Translations under genes and position numbers: made by a program | The notes under the pieces: generated by a model | Told to the model about the DNA's origin: nothing | Database searches by the model: none | Seen by the model: only the letters and a program-made list of their open reading frames with translations | DNA from: Quillaja saponaria | Taxonomy: Eukaryota; Streptophyta; Magnoliopsida; Fabales; Quillajaceae | Assembly (NCBI GenBank): GCA_029379385.1 | Contig: CM055617.1 | Coordinates: 12,433,532-12,497,531, forward strand | DNA: 64,000 bases | Direction of reading: 5' to 3' | Shown: one piece after another, positions 45,880 through 57,768 of the stretch | Position numbering within the stretch: position 1 is the stretch's first letter | How the letters are laid out: each line of letters starts with the position of its first letter

Positions 45880-48800
45880 AGGTGAAAAAAAAAAAATTAG
45901 AGGCAGTCCACCAGGTCCAATCACTCCCCAACTGGCAGTTGTTAGGGACGACAAAACCTCATAATAAACCCTACTAGTCACAACATAGTCATACTCTGTT
46001 TCCCTATAAAGAAACTGCTTCCCGCTAATTGTTCCTTAGCAAAGTGATAGAGTACGGACCTAGACGTACTAACCCAGGTTCCTTCAAGAATCTCCATGTC
46101 TGTGCCTAAATCATCCAAGCTTATACCTAAATTGAAATTTAAACCTCAAGAATCTGCTTCAAAATTGGACTAGAAGTATTGATTTCAAAATCGAAACCAG
46201 AAGAATTTGATATAAAAATTTCCAAAAAGAAAGATGATGTTGAAGAAGGATAGGCACAAGCACCAATTAATGATAGAGAACCTTCAGCTTCAAATGGCGC
46301 TATGAATATGGAGGTGGAACCCAAGTTATAGATCCAAGATGAGTCGAAACAAGATGATCACATGCATGAAGAAGATAGTGAAGATACAATCGTGCGCGAA
46401 ATTGATGTCTTCCTTACTCACTTTGTTGATGCCAACATTGAGGTCTTATCCAATCAAACTATAAAATTATACAGTGGAGAGAGAAAGAATAAGATAATAA
46501 ATATAACAACAAAATAACTATACAACATAATACATTGTATAATTCTATATTATGTGATAAACAATGTTATTTTTTAAGCAAACAATCTGAGCTTGAACCA
46601 AATTTTGACAAAACTTGACTTGGATCAATAGTTTTTAATAAAGCTTAAGCTTGGCTTTAAATTCTTTAAAATCAAATGGAATATTATGTTTAATTGTGAA
46701 TTGTGAACTGAATAGTTGAAAGTAGAAATTGTCCTATATCCATAAAGTACTACTATATATAGAAATCATTATAATGTTTCTCTTCTTTTAATTTTTTTTT
46801 AAAAATTTTATAAGACTTAATTATTATTACTATATTTTAACCCCGAGGACCCTGTCAAAAACAAGATCTTAGAAAATTTATAGGAGGAGAAATGTGGAAA
46901 GCAAGATACAAATGTTTCTCAAGAAACAGTTTTTTGCACTTGCTGCGAAATCTAATTCAACAATGTAGCAATTCTTAACAAGATGAGTATAGTGAAGTGA
47001 TTCAGAGGGAAGCCATTTGAGCATAGTATTCTCCTCTTGTTCCCCACACACATGCCGCATACACATGTAGCATCTAACGTTAGTACGTAATAGTTGTTTC
47101 TTTTCCAATTAAGTGATTCACATCACTCTTATGAAGAAAAAAAAATCCTATCAAGTCATACAAGTCATCCTGAAGATTGAAAAAAAAAAAGTTAATAGAA
47201 CACGTCTTGTTTTCATAGATCTCAATAATTTGCTTTACAAATAATAGAATATATTTTAACTTGAGAATGTCCAGAGAATCAGGAAGCTGATTTTTCCTTT
47301 CCACATTTACGGGTGGCCTTGCTCCACAGAACTCTGAAGATTGTCGTCTACACCACAACTGTGTAGTGTATACTATATAACCCTGTCAGAAAAGTTTACT
47401 TTAGGCTGACTCAAGAAGGAAAAAGAACATTAACCCTCCCCTTCCCACACACATCCTTAGCAATGTCTACCTTTACAAATATTCTCAACACTGAAAATCT
47501 AGGAAAAAAACAATCACAAAAAAATGAAGATAATACGCTAATAATAGTATATATTAGCAAATTAAAGGAGTTCACTCGAAAGAGGACTGCATAAAAGCAG
47601 CCTCCTGATCTCCCTCGTAAATAAGATTCCCCTTGTTGAAGAAGATGAAAAAATGTAGGTTGAGAACACCACCCCGTCCCCCCCAAAAAAAAAAAAAAAA
47701 AAGAAAAAAAAGAGGCAACCATCTGCTCTTCCTAGAAATAACTGGAATTGGAAACCATGAAAAAACTCAAAAACACTTGACATTTTTTGTTATTATTTAA
47801 TCAATAGCTTGCTACTCTTCACATAGCAACAGCTAATATAATATTTTCATAGAACACTTCAATACCTTATAATTGTTTAACTTCAGAAATTTGAAACTCA
47901 GGTACATGAATCTTCCACCTAAAACATAAGGCATACAAATTTGTTTATAAGCATATTTACTTGTTTAAAAACTTAAACTAAAGTTTAATCATTGTTTCAG
48001 CTAATATATTTAGCTTTTCTAGAATAACTTTCAAACAAATTCAATTGGTAATTTCGTTTCTTATTTGGGTGGTACCTGAGAGTAATCTCTCATGATCAAT
48101 CCAATGAGTCATAAAGAAAAATAATTTCAACTTTCATCACCCCCTTTCAAGACCCGTCTAAAACCGTTGGTGTTGCAAATCTCATTCATAACCTGTAAAA
48201 AGGTGTTAATTCTCATAAGTGGCAAAAGTTTAATCATGAAAAAAGATTATGTAATTTGCAAATGAGTTTATAAAATTTATAACACATTAATCAAATCATC
48301 TTGACATGCTGCTCAAAACAACTTGGTTACATTTTTTTTTATATGAAAAACAACGTAGTTACTTGATTTCTCACTTTCAATGCTATGATTAGGTGAGAGA
48401 AATCAACATAAACTAAAACCAAGGGGATGGCTCTGGCACCCCAAGCAGTACTCAAGCAGTGGTGAATGTAAAGATTATTGTACATGGAGTGAAATAAATG
48501 TTAATTATTTAAAGATAATGTTAATGACATGAAAATAAATTTGGCTCAATCATAAGCTAAGTTCAAAAAAATAAAGTTCTTACAACTTTCTACTTAATGT
48601 CGTATTATTGACACAATTAGCTCAATGAATTAGTAAAGGATTTCTACAAAACTATCAGAAAATTTGAAAGTCTATGTAGCAAGAACTATTAAATTATTGA
48701 GCGCAATGAGAGTTGCACACGGAGTAGCCAAGGCCATAGACCAACATAACCCATTAGAAATGAAAATACAGTTGAAGGGTTATAAAAAGATTTTTTTTTT

Positions 48801-50800
48801 TTTTTTTTACGAAAGTTGCAACACATATTAAGGTAATTAACGGGAAAAGGAAAGGAATAGAAAGCAACCAGTGCAAAAGTTGATCTTATACCTTGTTAAG
48901 ATACAATAACATTAAGTATGATGGAAGAAGAATTTGATGTTATTGTCATATTATAGACAAGACAGGTAAAACTCAAGAACAAATATTTAACTACCATAGC
49001 GAATCTTGATGTATTCGTTGTTAGTAATATCCCTTTTGAGCATGTTTTTGGTAGCTACTAATATTTTAGCCTTTTTAAGTTTAGCATCATGTCCCTCTGC
49101 CTTTAGAAGATTAAAAACGACATGCCGGCAAGGACCATCACAATTTAACAATTTTTACGCAACATAGTTTAAAAATGTTTGTAGACTACCGCTTCATATT
49201 GTTGTCTCCTATGTCAACTTTTTTTTTGTATATTCCCTACTTCTATGTGTTTTTTTGTATTTTTGAGGCTATTTCTTAATGAAGTCTTATGTCTCGAAAG
49301 AACATAGAAAAAGGTAGCTGCAATAGAATTTAAAACATGAGGTTTAATGCTTCCATTTTAGGAGCAGACACCAGCTTGATCATGAACCTTTTGAACACTG
49401 TTTGTTTTATTATCTTCCACATTTTTGTAGCCTTGGTTTTCAATGCTTATACAGCCTCAAATCAAGCTCTAGCACAAACTTTAGACTTGACTGAATTTTC
49501 AAACAAACGGTTGTTAGAAAAAGATAGAATCTCAAACCAGTTTTTCACGTACAAGATTGAGAACTTTGATTTAGAACTCATGATTATAAATAGTATCCTA
49601 TTCGTGTTCAAATCTTCTTCTTCTTCAAGTATTGCAAGTATTAATATTACAAAAAGAATTAACTAAATGCTTAACACAAGTTCCAACACATTACACGAGT
49701 AACAAGCCAGCATACATATTATGAGCACTTCTACAGAAATTACCAACAGCTGTCAAAATATGACTTTGTCAAATCATTCTTGCAAAAATAATGATGGGTT
49801 GTTATGATTTTGAAGGCTATGATATTTACGAAGGATAGAAAAAATGGATCATGTGTGACTGAACATTAAGAATCCCTATAATCTGAGTGAGTTTTATGAC
49901 TCTCACTTAAAAGAAATTCAAGTATAGTCTCACTTTTAAAGAAAGAAAATTTCTAAACCAAATAATACACTTGTTGAAGGGCACTCTATCCAAAGGCAAT
50001 AACACCACTGTAAGGGAAAAAAAAAGTCAACGCAAAAGGTGAAGGACTATATCCAAATAACTACTTTCTGGAGAGAAACGTCCAAAAAAAAAGTCCTACT
50101 CTTAGCCAAATTACCCTATTCTAAAGTTACCAAACTTTCCCTACATATATTTCAATGAAATTCAATTACTATTTCTTAAATGATATTTGTTTCTTTAATG
50201 AATACATAACAGTTTCTTTGTGCATCGCCTCTAGTTGTAGCCCCTACCTTATATCGTTTGCAATTCAAGAGCCACTTTCCTTAAAAAAGTTTACATTAAT
50301 TAAAGGTTTTTAATACAGAAGCAACTTGTTTAAGTTACATATTTCTCTCCAAGATGCACCTTATGTTCTACCTTGTTTCCAACTCAACAGATGTCCCTTT
50401 CCAGCTTCTCTAACCTCTTACCTACTAAGTCCAAGGTAGACAAAGGGGCACAAAATATGTTGAGAACTCGTAATAAGTACCAGAACGGCAGAACCATCAT
50501 ACTAGAGATAACTTTTATATAAAAAATTGGTCAATTACAAGCAACAATAGTATCAATTAATACCAGAATTTTTCATTTATTTTTTGATAGGTACTCTAAA
50601 TAACTACTGGAATTATAATCCAAGAACTGATTTTTAGCTACAAAATGATTGTGAGCCAGCAGGGAGAGGTGGAGACAAGAATGGAATGAAGCTCATAGAG
50701 AGCATAAGGTAGTTATCCACATCTACACAACTTCACTAATATGTTTTAATTATTAAGTTATTAGCATTAGCAAAAATGAAAATGGGAAAGAAGAGCGCTG
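45880..50800. other. Long intergenic stretch, no gene recognised
   Basis: About 4.9 kb without an identifiable gene. Features are limited to A/T runs (near 45890, 47690 and 48800), a short segment at about 46480-46560 that resembles the interior of the candidate MITE at 14.1 kb, and unrecognised frames up to 109 codons (49337-49666, +; 47080-47358, -). The frame at 49337 ends in a Ser-rich, possibly random tail. Confidence 0.45.
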
Positions 50801-50864
50801 GGTATGGGAAAAGAAATTAGTGACTGTTATAGAATTTATGAAATTGTGCAAAGATGAGGTCTCT

Positions 50865-51047
50865 ATAACAGTACCTGCAAACTTTGTGACCCTGAAAAAC
50901 TTTTAGGAGAACCTTCAGGAGAGCTTCCCGAGTTTCCTTTGTCATTGTCATCCTCCCATCAAGTACTCTACTGGGACTCTCTGTTGCACTTTTATGAGTA
51001 CTATTCATGCAAACTTTGTGTAGGCTGGGTATGTTGATGTTTTGCAT
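50865..51047 (-). other. Possible exon of an unidentified gene
   Basis: The minus-strand frame from ATG at 51047 reads MQNINIPSLHKV... and includes a protein-like stretch 'VLDGRMTMTKETREALLKVL'. It ends near 'TTTGCAG|gtactg', a fair splice donor at about 50866. It lies 135 bases sense-downstream of the younger edge of copia element 2, whose insertion may have cut the gene off from its promoter. I cannot name the family, and no partner exon is certain. Confidence 0.25.
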
Positions 51048-51181
51048 TTTCTACTCCTGTTAACTGTAATCTCGTCTCCCTTCCATTACAAGTACAATTA
51101 GGGCGTGTTTCCAATTACCAGAGAGTAACGGATTTACTACCTTCTCCCCTGGTTGTAAACCTTCCACTATTTTCCTAGTTA

Positions 51182-51582
51182 TGTTAGAAACGTGGTTAGC
51201 ATAACACACAAATTAAAGATGATGAACAAATTGGGATGCTTAAAAACAATTTCTACTTTCTTGATATAAAATTGAAAACATACAATGGGTATTTATAAGA
51301 CTCATAATAGTAACTCTAAAGTCACACAACTAAATGTGCACTAATATGACTTAAACACCAATTACTCTAGACATTAACAATTCCAACCCATTACTACAAT
51401 TTTATTACACATTAACAAAAAAATAAAAATAAAAAAAAACTTCCACTAATACATAATAATTTATAGCCACCCATTATAAGAAATTAACTACCTCTTAAAA
51501 CCCATTACATCAAAATAACTCACACCTTTCTAACTTTCACTATCAATTTATCATAGAAAAATAAAATTTATTATTTTCAACA
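51182..51582 (-). repeat. 3' LTR of copia element 2
   Basis: On the plus strand it begins TGTTAGAAACGTGG and ends TTATTTTCAACA. It pairs with 55675-56075. Directly inside it the sense strand reads AAGTTGAAGGGGAAG, the polypurine tract. Confidence 0.92.
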
Positions 51583-51595
51583 CTTCCCCTTCAAC

Positions 51596-53341
51596 TTAAT
51601 TTTTCTTTCTGACTCCAAGCAATTCTCTCAATCCTTGAAAAACTTCAAATTTAAGTGATTTTGTGAAAAAATCAGCAACTTGATCAAGAGACTTCACAAA
51701 ATTGACTTCCACTTCTTTCTTGGCAATACACTCACGGATGAAATGATATCTTGTCTCTATATGCTTGCTTTTATCATGGAAGATGGGATTCTTTGCCAAA
51801 ACTAGTGCAGACTTGTTATCAACAAAAATTTGGGTTGGTTCTTTTTGTGACTCTTGTAACTCCTTCAACAATCTTCTTAACCAAATGGCATGACAAGTAC
51901 AAAAGGTAGTAGTAACATATTCAGCCTCACAAGTTGAAAGAGTAACAATTGTCTGCTTCTTCGAAACCCAGAAATTGTATTATTTCTCATAAAAAATACA
52001 AAATATGTGGTACTTTTTCTATCGTCCAAATCTCCAAAAAAGTCATTATCACAATATCCCATAATATCAATAATATTTGAAGAAGATTAAAATAGGCCAT
52101 AGTCAAGTGTACCTCTTAGGTAGTGAAGAATTCTTTTAGCCGTTTTTATGTGAATAGAAGTAGGAGATTCTATGTAACGACTCACTACTCCAACAACATT
52201 AAGAATGTTGGGCCTTTTGCAAGTCAAGTATCTCAAACTTCTAACAAGACTTCTAAACAATGTGGGATCTACCTTCCCTCCACATCATGCTTCGATAACT
52301 TCATTCCATATTCCATGGGTGTATTAACAGAGTTGCTATCAAGTATTTGGAATTTCTTAAAAACATCTCTTGCATAGCCTTCTTATGAAATAAAAATTCC
52401 ACCATCATTTTGCTTCACTTCAAGACCCAAGTAATAAGATATTAGCCCCATGTTAGTCATTTCAAATTCACAAGTCATTGCCTTCTTAAAATCTTCAAAC
52501 ATGATTAGATTATTTCTTGTAAAAATTAGACCATCCACATAAAGGCAAACAAATAAAACATCACCATTTTCATGTGCCTTCACATAAAGCGTATATATGG
52601 ACATCTAACAAACCCATTTTCTTGAAAATACTTGTCAATTCGATTATTTCACACCCTTGGTGCTTGTTTTAGGCCATACAAAGCCTTTTTTAGCTTCAAA
52701 ACTTTGTCTTCTTTCCCTTAAATTACATAACCCTTAAGTTGTTCAATATAAACCTCTTCTTTAAGAAAATCTTGGAGAAAGCAAATTTACATCTGATTGA
52801 TAAATCTTCCAATGCTTATGGACTACAAAAGAAATTAATAATCGGATTGTTTCTAAGCGAGCAACAAGAGCAAATCCTATTCATAATCGATCCCCTGCTT
52901 TTGTGCATAGCCTTTCGCAACTAGCCTGGCTTTGTACTTCTCAACTTCTCCTTTTGCAATTTTCTTTGCCTTGTACACCCATTTCACACCAATAGCTTTA
53001 TGATCTTTTGGAAGATTTGTCAACTCCCAAGTATCTTTCAATAGCTTTTATCTCGTCATCCATTGCTTGTCTTCACTTCTCGTCATTTTCAGCTTCTTCA
53101 AAAACAATGGTTCACTATCTGTAACAAGACAAAATAAATTAACATCTTCTATCATTTTTGTATTTTCATAAAGATCAAGAAGATTTCTTGTTTTTGGTGA
53201 CCATTCACTTGAACTTTTTTTTTTTTGATAAAGGAGTTGGTGATAGAGGTGGAGTAATGGCTTCTAATGGTGCTTATATATCTTGTTCTTCTTCAAAGTA
53301 AGGAAAAAATTATTACTTTCTTCCTCTTGAACATCCCAATC
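51596..53341 (-). pseudogene. Copia RT-RNase H, broken
   Basis: In sense order: RT fragments including 'VLFVCLYVDGLIFTRNN', where the active-site YVDD reads YVDG (Asp to Gly); 'CEFEMTNMGLISYYLGLEVK', then a stop at the segment usually reading 'QGYA'; and RNase H with 'FVDNKSALVLAKNPIFHDKS' and 'HIETRYHFIRECI', ending 'LLGVRKKN'. At least five stops or frameshifts separate these. The upstream RT part (about 52600-53300) survives only in scattered frames. Confidence 0.85.
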
Positions 53342-54526
53342 CTATGATTTATCTTCATTGAACTCAACATCTCTACTAACTATAATTTTTCTATTCCTTG
53401 GGTTATAAAGCTTGTACCCTTTGGAATTTGAATCATAACTAATAAATACATACTTCACTATTCGATCGTCAAGTTTAAATTTCTTTTGATCCGATACATA
53501 AGCATAGGCAATGCTTCCAAAAAATCGCAAGTGAGAAACATTTGACTTATTTCTACTCCAAGCTTCTTGAGGTGTTTGATTCTTCACACCTTTGGTTGGA
53601 CATCTGTTGGACAAATAAATTGCACAAGAAACAGTTTCTGCCCAAAATTCTTTAGGCATATTCTTAGATTTCAATACACATTGGGCCATATTAAGAATTG
53701 TTCTATTGTTCCTTTATACTACACCATTTTGTTATGGTGTCCTAGGAACAGTTAAAAGATGACGAATTCCTTGTGTTTCACAAAAGATATTGAATTCATT
53801 TAAAATGAATTTGTCTCTTCTATCGGACCTTAAAGATTTAAATACATGACCACTCTCTTTTTTAACAAGAGCTTTAAACTTTTTGAACACCTCAAAAGCC
53901 TTTGATTTTTTCTTCAAACAACAAACCCATGTTCTGTGAGTATAATCATCAATGAAAAGCAAAAAATAATGATTTTTACCAAATGAGCATGGCTTGATTG
54001 GTCCACACACATTGGTATGAATAAGCTAAAGTGGCTTAGTTGCTCTTGTGGCTTCTTTAGGAAAACTCTTCCTTGCATGTTTTCCAAGGAGGCATGCTTC
54101 ACATAATTGATTTGGGTGGTCCATGAATGGCAACTCAGACACCATCTTCTTCTCTCTCAAATTCTTAAGTCCTCCAAAATTCAAGTAACCCAACCGCATA
54201 TGCCAACGCCATGTTAAATTTTTTGTACACATCTTCAAACATTTGGCACCATCAATTTGGAGTTTCAAAATAAACATCCTATTTCTTGTCATGGACAACT
54301 TAGAAATAAGATAAACATTTTTGTCTCTAAGCCAAAGGTTTTTATCTTTCATACAAATTTCATAATCTTTCTCAAAAAGTTGTCCCAAACTTAAAATGTT
54401 ACTTTTTAATTTTGGAACATAATAAACATCATAAATGAGCTTATAACCACCATTTTTTAAAGAAATTAAAACGGTATATTTTTCTTTGATTGGAATTTTA
54501 GATAGTCTCCAAAGGTCACAATCCAC
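53342..54526 (-). pseudogene. Copia GAG-pre-integrase and integrase, broken
   Basis: 'WRWHMRLGYLNFGGLKNLRE' and 'CEACLLGKHARKSFP' are the zinc-binding pre-integrase part. 'HYFLLFIDDYTHRTWVCCLK', 'FKSLRSDRRDKFILNEF' (usual LRSDRGGEF altered to RRDKF) and 'HLLTVPRTP' followed by a stop are the catalytic core. 'NMPKEFWAETVSCAIYLSNR' and 'TPQEAWSRNKSNVSHLRFFG' follow in the next frame. Stops replace residues of the 'QQNGVVERKNRT' block, so the third catalytic residue lies in a broken segment. Confidence 0.88.
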
Positions 54527-55629
54527 TCACTTTTTCATCAATCTCCAAAAATTTGCTTTTGTCTCCACACATATGATTGCTTGCACCATTGTCAAGGTAC
54601 CATGAACTCTTGACCACCTCCTTTTCATCTCCTTTGAATGCTAGCAACAAAGTTAGCTGTTCCACTTTTGCTTTGTATTCAAGTAGATTAGCATTCTCTT
54701 CAACAACATTAGTATTGCGATATTCGGAAGCAAAATTACCAAATTAATGACAATTATAGCATTCAACATTGCTCTTGTCATACTTCTTCTAATTTGGTCT
54801 TGCATAATTTCCTCTTCCTCTTCCACTGCCTCTTGATGATTGTTGGCCTTTTCCTTTGTTATTATTCTCAAAATAATATCCTCATTTTCCTCTTCCTTCT
54901 CTTCCTCGTCCTCGTCCACGACCATAACCACGACCACTTTGGTTTCTTTCTTGTACACCATCTTTCTCTTTGAAAGAAACCTTGGCTTAGAGAGATTGTT
55001 CAAGCAGCTTCTCTTCTTGTTAAATCTTTCTTCATAGGCTTGTAATGATCCCATGAGTTGCTCAATAGACATGGTCTCTAAGTCTTTCGATCCTTCAATT
55101 GCAACAATAATATAATCAAATTTTGGTTGCAAAGAGCAAAGGATTTTCTCCACCACACGAACATCTTCTACTTTTTCTCCATACCTTTTCAACTGGTTAA
55201 CTGTGGCTAGCATTCTTGAAAAATAATCTAAAATTGACTCGGATTCCTTCTGTGCAAGGCTTCAAAATCTCCTCTGAATGTTTAGAATTGAATCTTCTTC
55301 ACTTTTTCAACTTTTTGAAGAGAGCTTTGCAAAATTTCCTAAGATTCCTTGGCAGTATTTGCTAATGCCACCTTCTTAAACATAAACCCATCCAACCCTT
55401 AATAGATAAGGGTGAGAGCTTGTTGATCCTTCTTTCTAGCCTTTTGTAAGGCATCCTTTTTAGCCGCGGACAAAGTAGCTTCATCTTATGGTTGGTCCTA
55501 TCCTTTCTCTACAATCTCCCATGCATCTTGTCCACCAAGCAAAGCTTTCATACGAAGACACCAATTGTCATAGTTATCTTTAGTAAAACGAGAAAATAGA
55601 CATAAGAACATTCCTGATCTAGTAGCCAT
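54527..55629 (-). pseudogene. Copia gag and protease start, broken
   Basis: Gag begins at ATG 55629: MATRSGMFLCLFSRFTKDNY, then 'WCLRMKALLGGQDAWEIVEK' and two stops. The middle ('[20 protein letters not shown]', '[20 protein letters not shown]') is open from 55213. After a frameshift the usual Arg/Gly-rich tail reads as Val/Asp/Glu in the open frame. The zinc knuckle is ruined (CYNCH then a stop, last Cys changed to Tyr). The protease motif reads LDNGASNHM instead of LDTGASNHM, losing the DTG triad. Confidence 0.85.
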
Positions 55630-55659
55630 CTCTCAAATTTTTCAAATTAGAGCACCTAG

Positions 55660-55674
55660 GCTCTAATACTACTT
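55660..55674 (-). other. Primer-binding site of copia element 2
   Basis: Just inside the 5' LTR the minus strand reads AAGTAGTATTAGAGCC, a two- or three-mismatch version of the TGGTATCAGAGCC site used with initiator-Met tRNA by copia elements. Confidence 0.75.
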
Positions 55675-56075
55675 TGTTAGAAATGTGATGAGCATAACAC
55701 ACAAATTACAGAAGGTGAACAAATTAGAATACTAAAAAATAATTTCTACTTTCTTGATATCAAATTGAAAACATACAATGGGTATTTATAAAACTCATAA
55801 TAGTAACTTTAATGTCACACAATTAAATGTGCACTAATATGACTTAAACACCCATTACCTTAGACATTAAGGACTCCAACCCATTACTACAATTTTATTA
55901 CACATTAACAACAACAACAACAAAAAAGAAAAACTTCCACTAGCACAAAATAATTATAGCCACCCATTATAAGAAATTAACTATTTCTTAAAACCCATTA
56001 CATCAAAATAACTCATACCTTTCTAACTTTCACTAACAATTTATCATAAAAAAATAAATTTTATTATTTTCAACA
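55675..56075 (-). repeat. 5' LTR of copia element 2
   Basis: 401 bp, with the same ends as the 3' LTR. Differences cluster in the first 100 bases, and small indels affect an A-rich tract near 55910. Confidence 0.92.
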
Positions 56076-56079
56076 ACTG

Positions 56080-57765
56080 AAATATCCAATCATTTTGTTA
56101 TGTGTATGGTTCTAGGTATATGTTGTTTAGATAGTTTTTTTGGTTTTTTTTTTTCATGGATTATAGGTTGGTCGATCACAAGACGAGGTATTATTAACTT
56201 CCATGGATACCAGGTGAATATGGAAAGGATTACTCTCGTTTGAAGGAGTTGATTGCAATCCGTATTACTGACACCCATATGTACTTGATTGACTTATACC
56301 AAGTCTATTTAATGGTTGCAAGTCTCATAATGTGGGCTCTAAATAAAAACTCGGATTTAATGTTGCAGACTCTCCAAAGGGTCAATTAAATCATCTTTAT
56401 GATCACATAATGCATGTACCACATCTGCTTAATTTAAAGTGGGTTAGTAAAGGTGTTTATGTCATAATCTGATTCGAACTCCAATAATTATGTGCTTCGC
56501 TAAACTGAGAAAGGCGAACCTAATATTTTATTTCCCACATTCCAGAAACCACCTACATCCACACTTCCTTGTTCAGGCTAGGTGTTGTCAATCCTAATGC
56601 CCTTTCTTAGTTTGAGCTCAAGGAGTCTTAAAAAAAAATAGCAAATTAATATTTCAACCCACACAAATTGAAACCCACAAAGGTGAAACCTACATGTGAC
56701 TCCTTGATTACACAAACAGTCCATCAACTTGTCACTCCTCATTAAACACCATCTCATCTCACCAACTCACCCATTACCCAAGGGAAAATTTTCTTTGGAA
56801 TTTGCTCTTGGTTGCCGACTCCATTGAAGACTAGTCTAAAGGTGATAATTTTTCTTGTTCAATTTATTACTTGTTAGACATTAATGTTACACTTTTTTGT
56901 AAGCAAATAGTGTATCTATTGTTTCAATTTTCAATATCTTTTGAGTAGTAAGTTATTAAGGAAACATCGATTACAAAAAATTAAATTTTATTATTATTTT
57001 TAACTTAAAAGGAAGGCTTTTTGTTGGCATTTTAAAGCAAAAATTGTCTCTAATAGTGCTAGATGAAAATTTTGTCTTCTTATTGAAAATGTGTTAGCTC
57101 TCAGATGGAAAAAAATTGTCTTATTATTGTCACCATTTTTATTTTTTTTTATACATACGTATAATTTTTTATACTATTCATAAGAAATTGTCTTTCTACT
57201 ATTCTTCACTTGATCTTGAAAAACTTTCATAAAAAGAGAATATATGATACCTTCACAGCTCCACTCTATATAGCCCATATAAGTATTTGTCTTAACTAGT
57301 TAAATTTTCATGGAATGAAACATAATTCAATACTTAAAATTAATTTCTCACCCTTTTAGCTCATTTGGAAATAAGATCTCGGATATACAATGATGGAAAT
57401 TGCTTTAAAGAGCCAATTTTTAAGCAACATCCAAGCTTTTTATTGATAGAACTAGTAACGGTGAGTTAAAATTGTTGACCATCTAAACACTTTGAAGCAA
57501 TCCCAACAAGCTTTGTTAATTGGCTTTTCTATTTAATTTTTTAGTTTGTGGGTTTTCTATTGTGGTCCTTAAAAATACATCCAAAATTCCCAACCACTAG
57601 AAGACAGGTCTCTATTCTCACCCATCAAAACAAAACCAAATCTATTTTTTGCAATTTTTCCAGGATCCAAACAAACCTATAGAGAACTTGTAAGAAGTTA
57701 CATAGAGGTTATGCCTACCATAACATATTTGTATATTAATCATATTTTCTTTGTAATATATAGGT
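56080..57765. other. Intergenic or 5' part of the hAT element
   Basis: No gene is recognised. The hAT transposase starts just after 'tatatag' at 57760-57763, a possible splice acceptor, so a 5' untranslated exon and the left terminus of that element may lie here. I could not find a left terminal repeat matching the right end. Confidence 0.4.
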
Positions 57766-57768
57766 GAA

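Larger units (their letters stand above)
51182..56075 (-). mobile_element. Ty1/copia retrotransposon, complete outline, heavily decayed
   Basis: Two 401-bp LTRs bound a minus-strand gag-pol of about 4.1 kb. PBS and PPT are recognisable, so the overall structure is whole, unlike copia element 1. Every coding domain carries stops or frameshifts, and several catalytic residues are substituted. The LTRs differ at roughly 8-10% of positions by eye, indicating an older insertion than the element at 24-30 kb. The flanking 5-mers (AGTTA and ACTGA) agree at three of five positions only, so a target duplication is not demonstrable. Confidence 0.92.

Noticed and set aside
49337..49666. 109-codon frame with a hydrophobic stretch
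   Set aside because: No homologue recognised, AT-rich codons, ends in a microsatellite-like Ser run. Not enough support for a gene.
54653..55100. Acidic/valine-rich tail of the copia gag frame as a novel protein
   Set aside because: It is the Arg/Gly-rich gag tail read in the wrong frame after a frameshift.
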